Below, piece after piece: positions 57,966 through 64,000 of a DNA stretch of 64,000 nucleotides (position 1 is its first letter; each line of letters begins with the position of its first letter). This stretch comes from Agapanthus africanus (Eukaryota; Streptophyta; Magnoliopsida; Asparagales; Amaryllidaceae). The notes under the pieces are model-generated. The model made no database searches, was not told where the DNA came from, and saw only the letters and a program-made list of their open reading frames with translations. Position numbers and translations under genes: made by a program. The stretch is taken from positions 754,671,632 to 754,735,631 of the forward strand of contig CM057340.1 of the NCBI GenBank assembly GCA_030015575.1. Reading direction: 5' to 3'.

Positions 57966-60393
57966 TTATTTTCCTTTTAAAATTCTTGGAAGCCCAACAG
58001 TCCACAGGCCATAACTCCCAAAAGTTGAACTGGACCCTAAAAAGTAAAAATACCAGAGCCTACGTCAGGAAACCCCCCCATCCATCGGCACCCCGACTCG
58101 GCCGAGTCGGCCGGCGGACCGGCCGACTCGAGCCGGCGCCGCCGGACGGCCGAGTCATCAAAATGAAAGTTGCGTCTTTTTGTCTTCTCAACTCCCCTGT
58201 ATACTCCAAATTAATGGATCGGTTCCCGAGAGTTTATTACACTCTATTTACTACAAATTTTAATATTTTTTCTTTAATTTTTACAATTTTTTTAAATAAA
58301 AACCTTTCACCTACCCTATTCTAGCCTACCCTATAAATAAACCCCCTACCCTCTACCCTCTCATTCCAAAACACTAGGTTTACTCTCTCAAAATTGTTAC
58401 AAGAAGGGTGTACTTTGAAATCGAGTTCGCGGCGAAGCTCCGACGAGATTCCGGCGGGAATTCCGACGACGTTTTTAGAAACAACCGACGACGAAGCAAC
58501 GCCTCGGCAACTTCTTTAGTTCCCCTATACTCTTTAGTATAGATCGAAACCCGTAAGTCTCATTCTATCTCCCTTTCTAATTCTCAAAAAATACGAAATT
58601 ACGAAACCCGACGGAATCGGAACAAATCCGGTTTCCGATTCGGTTTTCTATAAAATTTCACTTCTAATCATTTCAAACATGTCTAAATATCTTTATCATG
58701 ATTATTAAACTTGTAAAAATCAATTTGAATAAGTTTTCACACATGAAATGATAACTTTTTTAACTTACCGTATTTTTTCACTTTAATACCATCATGTTTC
58801 AATTTCACATTTAACCCGTTAACATTGCTATACCTTAAAATAGATCACGAGGTAATGACCTACCTCCTCACACACACATATGCAACCATAATACGCTATC
58901 TTGAAAACTCCTAATACGATAAAACAAGATTTTACATTAAAATACCATTTCCTTAATAAAAACTTTTATAAAAGTTTAGGTTTGATACATTTGTTTAAAC
59001 AATATCTTTAATAGGAAAAATACGATAAGTTGTGGGTATCGATCGTTTATCTAAACCTGACTTTGTGGTGTCTAGACAAGTGTCTCTAAGGCAACTGGTT
59101 ACTTAATTAGGGCCACTACTTGTAGTGGAGAGCCTCCCACTTACCTGACACTTACCTGACCGCAATTGGCGGTGAAAAGGCGATTTGAGGCTTCTAACGA
59201 CTTGTCGTTTAGACCATTTAGAAATAGTCTAGTTGGCTTAGGAAACCCTAGAATCTAAAATACGGAAAATTACACTTTTCAAATAAATACCTTTTACTAT
59301 ATAAAACCGTTTTCTAAAGGATTAGTATTTTACAATCTTTGCAAAGCGCCGCTACAACCCATCTTTGGGGAACCCGTTCGGGATCGTGCGATTTATCGCG
59401 CACCCTCGGGCTAGTAGTGCGAGATTCAGACCTCCGCAAGGAGCATTCGGTCTCGAAAGGTTTAAAATACGACATCTTAAGAAAATGAGATTTTTTGGAA
59501 TATAAAATATTTATTAAAAATTATTTTTGTATAAACATATGTATATTTATCATTTAAATATCTATTTTACTATAATATAAATTTTCCACTTTTCCTAAAA
59601 ATCACCATAATAAATTTTACACTAAAATACCACGAACTTCAAATAAATCAATATTACAGATAAATACCTATAACTAGGATATTTTCACTAGAAATATCAC
59701 AACATAAAATGCACTCTCATTACAAATCTAAAGACGAACAATAAATACTTGAGGTGTATTTTGAAAAGTATATAAAAGTATTTTTTACATAAACCCCCCT
59801 CAAGTTTTATAAATTATCCTAAGAACCTTAGCAATTATAAGACTTCGATTCACATTTATGATTGTTTGACTCGGGTTTGAGTCTGATTAATCTGACTTGA
59901 ATATGATTCAAGTCAATCTATATTCTACAACTTTCCACTTCAATATGAACTCATGAATTCATGAATCCAACTATACAATCTATACAACTTGACTGAACCG
60001 AATCATGGATATACCTATTCCTTTTACATGATTCTCAGTTATTCCATTTACATGACTCTATGGTTACAACCACTTACTGATATCATGGTTTCGGTCAGTC
60101 AATCAATCTTACAACCAATACAATTTACAAGATAACAATACAAACAAGACATCGCGGGGTTTAAGGGGTAGACTGGTACGGAATATGTTAAAGGTGGCAC
60201 AAGGTGGTCACTTAAGACGTAATTACATCCATACCATTGTTCCGTGGTATTATCGACGGAGCCTTATACTACAGGTTACCAAGGTCCCCGGTGTAAGTGG
60301 GACTCCCCTCGTATACACTGGCATCTTCTGTACCAGGCTACAAACAACAGCGTTAATACAACATTACAATATTATAATACAACATTAAAAGCT

Positions 60394-60414
60394 ACTCTCT
60401 CTCTCTCTCTCTCT
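60394..60414. repeat. CT microsatellite in the D LTR
   Basis: A short (CT)n run. Confidence 0.85.
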
Positions 60415-60986
60415 TACTCTCTGTCTATTTCTCCCTTATCTTTGGGATTTACCGAGCGACCTGTTCGCTGACGACATTCTATTTCTTTCTTCTTTGAATG
60501 TCGTCAGATGATTTGGACCCGGCAGAGATCGAGCCATCTGCAGAAGACTTGGAGCAGTTTGCCGAAGATCCAGCACTTTAGTTTCATTGTACACTTTTCT
60601 TTTCAGTACTTTTCATTTCCTGTTATGCCACTGTTTAGGCATCTTTTATTTCAGTTGTATTTCTTTTTCATGTATTGTACAAAGAATGTTAATAAATAAA
60701 AGTTGTTGTTCTCTTTTATTTCTTGTCTCTTGTGTATTTATTGCTTAGATACGCTTAGCGTATGTACTTCTGAGTATATACGCAGCGGACCTCGTCGCGT
60801 CCCCTTTGCCGTACACTGGGAAGCGGGGCATGACAGGTTTTGTTGGTGGCCCATGCAGGTCAAGCTGTATGGAACCCTAAGCAATATAAAACACAAGAAC
60901 CAGCAACTAAAACATTCTTTACAATTCATGTTCCTTGAATCTTACAATTTCATATTCCTTGAATCTTATCATTTTTCTTCAAGGTT

Positions 60987-62161
60987 ATGGATTCCCCGAA
61001 CAACATCAGCACCAATGTCAACAACACACCTCCACCACTACCTCTCACACCTGTCGTTCCTGCTCCACTCAACAAGCAAACGGTTCTGCTTGAGGCAATC
61101 CGCAGCCTCCTAGAGGGACAGCAGCATCTCTTAAGCCGTCCCGAGACTGAAGCACCTGGGGTGAAGCAATTCAGAGCTTTACATCCCAAACAGTTCTCAG
61201 GAAAGGGGAGCCCACTGGAAGCTGAGGAATGGGCTCAAAGTATCGAGGATGATCTGGCAGCAGCACAAGTGCCAAAAATAGCTTGGGTCCGAGTTGCAAG
61301 GCTGCAACTCACGGACAATGCACGGAACTGGTGGAAGGCGGAAGAAAGCCGTCTTGATCAGCTCATTGAATGGAAGACTTTTCACGAGAAGTTTAACGCG
61401 AAGTACTTCCCTGTGACTGCCAGGTTTGCCATGGAGCAGCAGTTCATTCATCTACAACAAGGTTCGATGTGGGACAAGTCAGTAGATGAGTATGACGCTG
61501 AATTCACCATGCTCAGTCGATAAGATATGTCACAGTATTTCAAATTTTTGATATCACATAATACACAGCTAACACAAGACCGTAACAGATTTGCGGCACA
61601 CTTGATACCGACGGATGAGGTCAGAGCCCGTCGCTTTCAACAAGGTTTGGACACAAAAATCCAGGCTGCACTAGCCACAGGGAAATTTCCGACTCACGAG
61701 GATGCTCTGGAAACTGCCCGCCGTTATGAAGCAGTGATAAAGGCAAGGGGAAGACCTCACTCTACAGGAGTGAAATGCCCTGCCACTCAAATGGCAGGAG
61801 GGGCCTCTTCAAGGCCAGCTGTTGAACTCAGAAGACTGGAAGATCGGCCAAGACCCGATTTTTGCTTTTATTGCAAGAGGGAAGGACACTTGTGGAAGGA
61901 CTGTAGGCGCGCAAAAGGCCTATGCTTGGTTTGTGGCGCGTCCAATCATGGAATTGGAAACTGTACTTATAGACACAACCCAGCACACACACCCGTCAAC
62001 TACCCGTAGCAGCCAGCTATCCAGGCTCCTGCAACTCGTCCTGCACTCCCAGCACCACCTCCACGTAGATTTCCTGCTCAGCCAAATCGCCAATTCCATC
62101 AGGCACTGAGAAACATGCCTCGGGTACAGGGGAATATGCCTCCAACTAGGAGGAACGTGCC
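60987..62161 (+). pseudogene. element D gag, truncated
   Basis: The start is MDSPNNIST, then a Pro-rich N-terminus, the Retrotrans_gag core (FSGKGSPLEAEEWAQSIEDD, NWWKAEESRL, FNAKYFP) and two CCHC zinc knuckles (CFYCKREGHLWKDC, CLVCGASNHGIGNC). One in-frame TAA at 61521 splits the core. The frame ends at 62009 (TAG), and related sequence continues to 62161, where the LTR of element C cuts in. Gag would form the particle of this Ty3/gypsy element. It is unrelated in detail to the gags of A and B. Confidence 0.85.
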
Positions 62162-64000
62162 TGTTCCCCTCCGAATGGCGGCCAAGACATGGACGTCTTG
62201 CCTGAGATTCGGGGCAGATGCTAATTAGTGCTATCCGTCTACCTCTACGAAGATGCCAAGTTGATTTATGACACCGTGTATCAAAGGTTTAAACGGATGC
62301 GTCCGATGTAGAAGACTTCTTCAGATTCCCCCTCGCTTGAGGGGTTTTTGATTGTGGGGACGCTCTTCCCTGCAGGCGCAAGCCCCTGCAGTTAATTACG
62401 CTACCGCATTGTGGTAACAACTTTCTCCTTCTACAGATGATCACTTCGTGTCGTGTGTGTTTGATTCGTGATCGGTTGCCCGTGGATTGTATACGGAGAC
62501 TGAGTTATGTCGTCGCCCGTAGGGCGTGGACTAGTCCAAATCCGTATTATCTTAGATTTGGGTTTGGGGGTTGTGTTTAAGGATACGTTAGCCTCGTTTG
62601 AGACTAAGATCGACTTAAACGTTTGTTAAGGATACGTTAGTCTAGTTTTAGACTAAGATCAACTTAACGGGATCGTTTAGATCCGACAAGAGAGCGATTA
62701 GGGGAGCTCTGTTGTTTAGTTTAGTGACATTGCGGTCAATAGGTAGTTTAAGGACATTGCGGTCCATTGTTAGTTTTAAGACGTTGCGGTCAAGGTTAAG
62801 GACGTCGTAGTCCGTAGATTTAAGGACTCCACAGTCCGATATTAGTTTTAAGACATCACGGTCAAGGTTAAGGACTTCATAGTCCGTTGTTAGTTTTAAG
62901 ACATTCCGGTCAAGGTTAAGGACCTCATAGTCCGTGGGTTTAAGGACCCCACAGTCCGGCATTTAGTTTTAAGACATTACGGTCAAGGTTAAGGACCTCA
63001 TAGTCCATGAGTTTAAGGACCCCACAGTCCGTATCAATGTGTGGTCATCGGGACCCGCCACCTCTTTGAAGACGTTGAGGAATTACAACGCCGAGTATCA
63101 AAGGAGTGAAGAGATGTACCCTTAAACCAAGGTAGATTAAGTGATCTGTAGTCCAATTTGGATACTAAGATCAATTATTATATTATAAGCCCATTGGCCT
63201 AGTTAAGTTTGAATTGAGGACTTATAGCCAGCTTGGGCTAAGTCCAATCATGTTTGGGATATTGGCCCTCTGTTGGTTCATTGAAGGAGAGGCTTTGCCT
63301 CTGGAAACTTAGCCAATTGGGCTAAAGCTAGTGTTAAACACTAGAGACCAACAGTGTTGAACACTGGGAATAAGATTAACAAGTTAGTGTTAAACACTAA
63401 AAGATAATCAGTGTTGAACACTGGGAATAAGATTAACAAGTTAGTGTTAAATACTAAAAGATAATCAGTGTTGAACACTGGGAACAGAGTTTTCAAATTA
63501 GTGTTAAACACTAAGCAAATCAGTGTTAAACATCGGGGACAAAATCTCCAGACTAGTGTTAAACACTAAGGAGAGAGGGATCACGTGCGGACATGTGAGA
63601 GCGCCCTGATTCCCCTTATTTTATTCAGTCAAAAGTCTTGAATACTTTGAAGTATCACGTGCTATCACGTGATGGGGATTTAGGCGTTTATCTGTTAGAG
63701 CATCAGCCAAGGGATCACGTGGTAGCACGTGGGAGCGCCATGCTTCCCTTTATTTTGTTCTACAGATAAGTGTTTAACACTTTTAATTCTGAAAGCCATC
63801 ACGTGTGGGCACGTGATGGGAGCTTGCACTTTGATCTGTTAGAATGTTCATTAGGGGTCACGTGTCGACATGTGAGGGCGCCCTAGAGCTCTTTTCTGTT
63901 TCCTTTTGCCTTTTTCTCTGTGTGCTTTAGAGATCACGTGGGGCACGTGAGGCATTGCCTCAAAGCTTTTTTTTATGGATCTTTGCAGGAGTCATGTGGT
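62162..64000 (-). mobile_element. element C: LTR of a third A/B-type element, cut by the window end
   Basis: It begins TGTTCCCCTCC and follows the B LTR layout: shared head, GGAC-N6-GTCC hairpins (62720-63030), AGTGTTAAACACT palindromes (63327-63780) and CACGTG pairs (63583-64000). It differs from B at many sites, and its first 40 bases are closer to A. It is either a solo LTR or the 3' LTR of a minus-strand element continuing to the right. Confidence 0.85.

Larger units (their letters stand above)
57629..60835 (+). repeat. element D, 5' LTR (candidate)
   Basis: It begins TGTAACAACCC and ends GCGGGGCATGACA, about 3.2 kb, followed 150 bp later by a gag ORF. The ends and length resemble Tekay/Retand-type Ty3/gypsy LTRs. 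AATAAA signals and a T-rich region lie near 60690-60710. The second LTR is outside the window, so no duplication can be checked. A possible primer site (TGGTGGCCCATGC) starts about 8 bases after the LTR. Confidence 0.6.

Overview
The window is nuclear DNA from a flowering plant, probably a eudicot. The species cannot be read from it. The evidence is spliceosomal introns, Ty3/gypsy and Mutator-like transposons, plant mobile domain (PMD) genes and long GA/TA/CA microsatellites. No intact host gene, rRNA, tRNA or CRISPR array is seen. Almost everything that can be explained is transposon, mostly decayed.

Left flank (1-8370): AT-rich repeats with a run of 22 G, two copies of a fold-back MITE beside microsatellites, a candidate solo LTR (2570-6492), and a small element with ~90-bp terminal inverted repeats around GC-rich gene fragments (7158-7860), resembling a Pack-MULE.

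Centre (8371-55330): a three-level nest. (1) A Mutator-like element (MULE) has its transposase split between 53520-52983 and 11105-8980 on the minus strand. (2) Element A (11106-52982, minus strand, TSD CCTGT) is a giant Ty3/gypsy element of the Tat/Ogre type, about 23.3 kb without its own insertion, sitting in an intron of the MULE transposase. It carries gag, protease, RT, two RNase H domains and integrase, all with stop codons. On the opposite strand it carries a multi-exon PMD gene with its own TATA box and poly(A) signals. (3) Element B (23425-42029, minus strand, TSD AGTTC) interrupts A's integrase. Its two LTRs are each exactly 4,070 bp and about 99.3% identical by eye. It has a gag ORF but no protease, RT or integrase, so it is a non-autonomous TR-GAG-type element that moved recently, presumably with enzymes from an A-like relative. 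LTR divergence (about 3% for A, about 0.7% for B) agrees with the nesting order.

Right flank (55331-64000): a broken PMD gene facing away from the MULE transposase (55415-57612), then another Ty3/gypsy element, D (LTR about 57629-60835, gag 60987-62161). D's gag is cut at 62162 by the LTR of a third A/B-type element, C, which runs off the window.

The most unusual feature is in the non-coding parts of A, B and C. LTRs and UTRs are packed with short, different, nearly perfect hairpins. Within each hairpin family the loop stays constant while the arms change in matched pairs, or the reverse. A cluster of three substitutions between the two LTRs of B turns an imperfect inverted repeat into a perfect one, which suggests templated (quasipalindrome) mutation as a source of the pattern.
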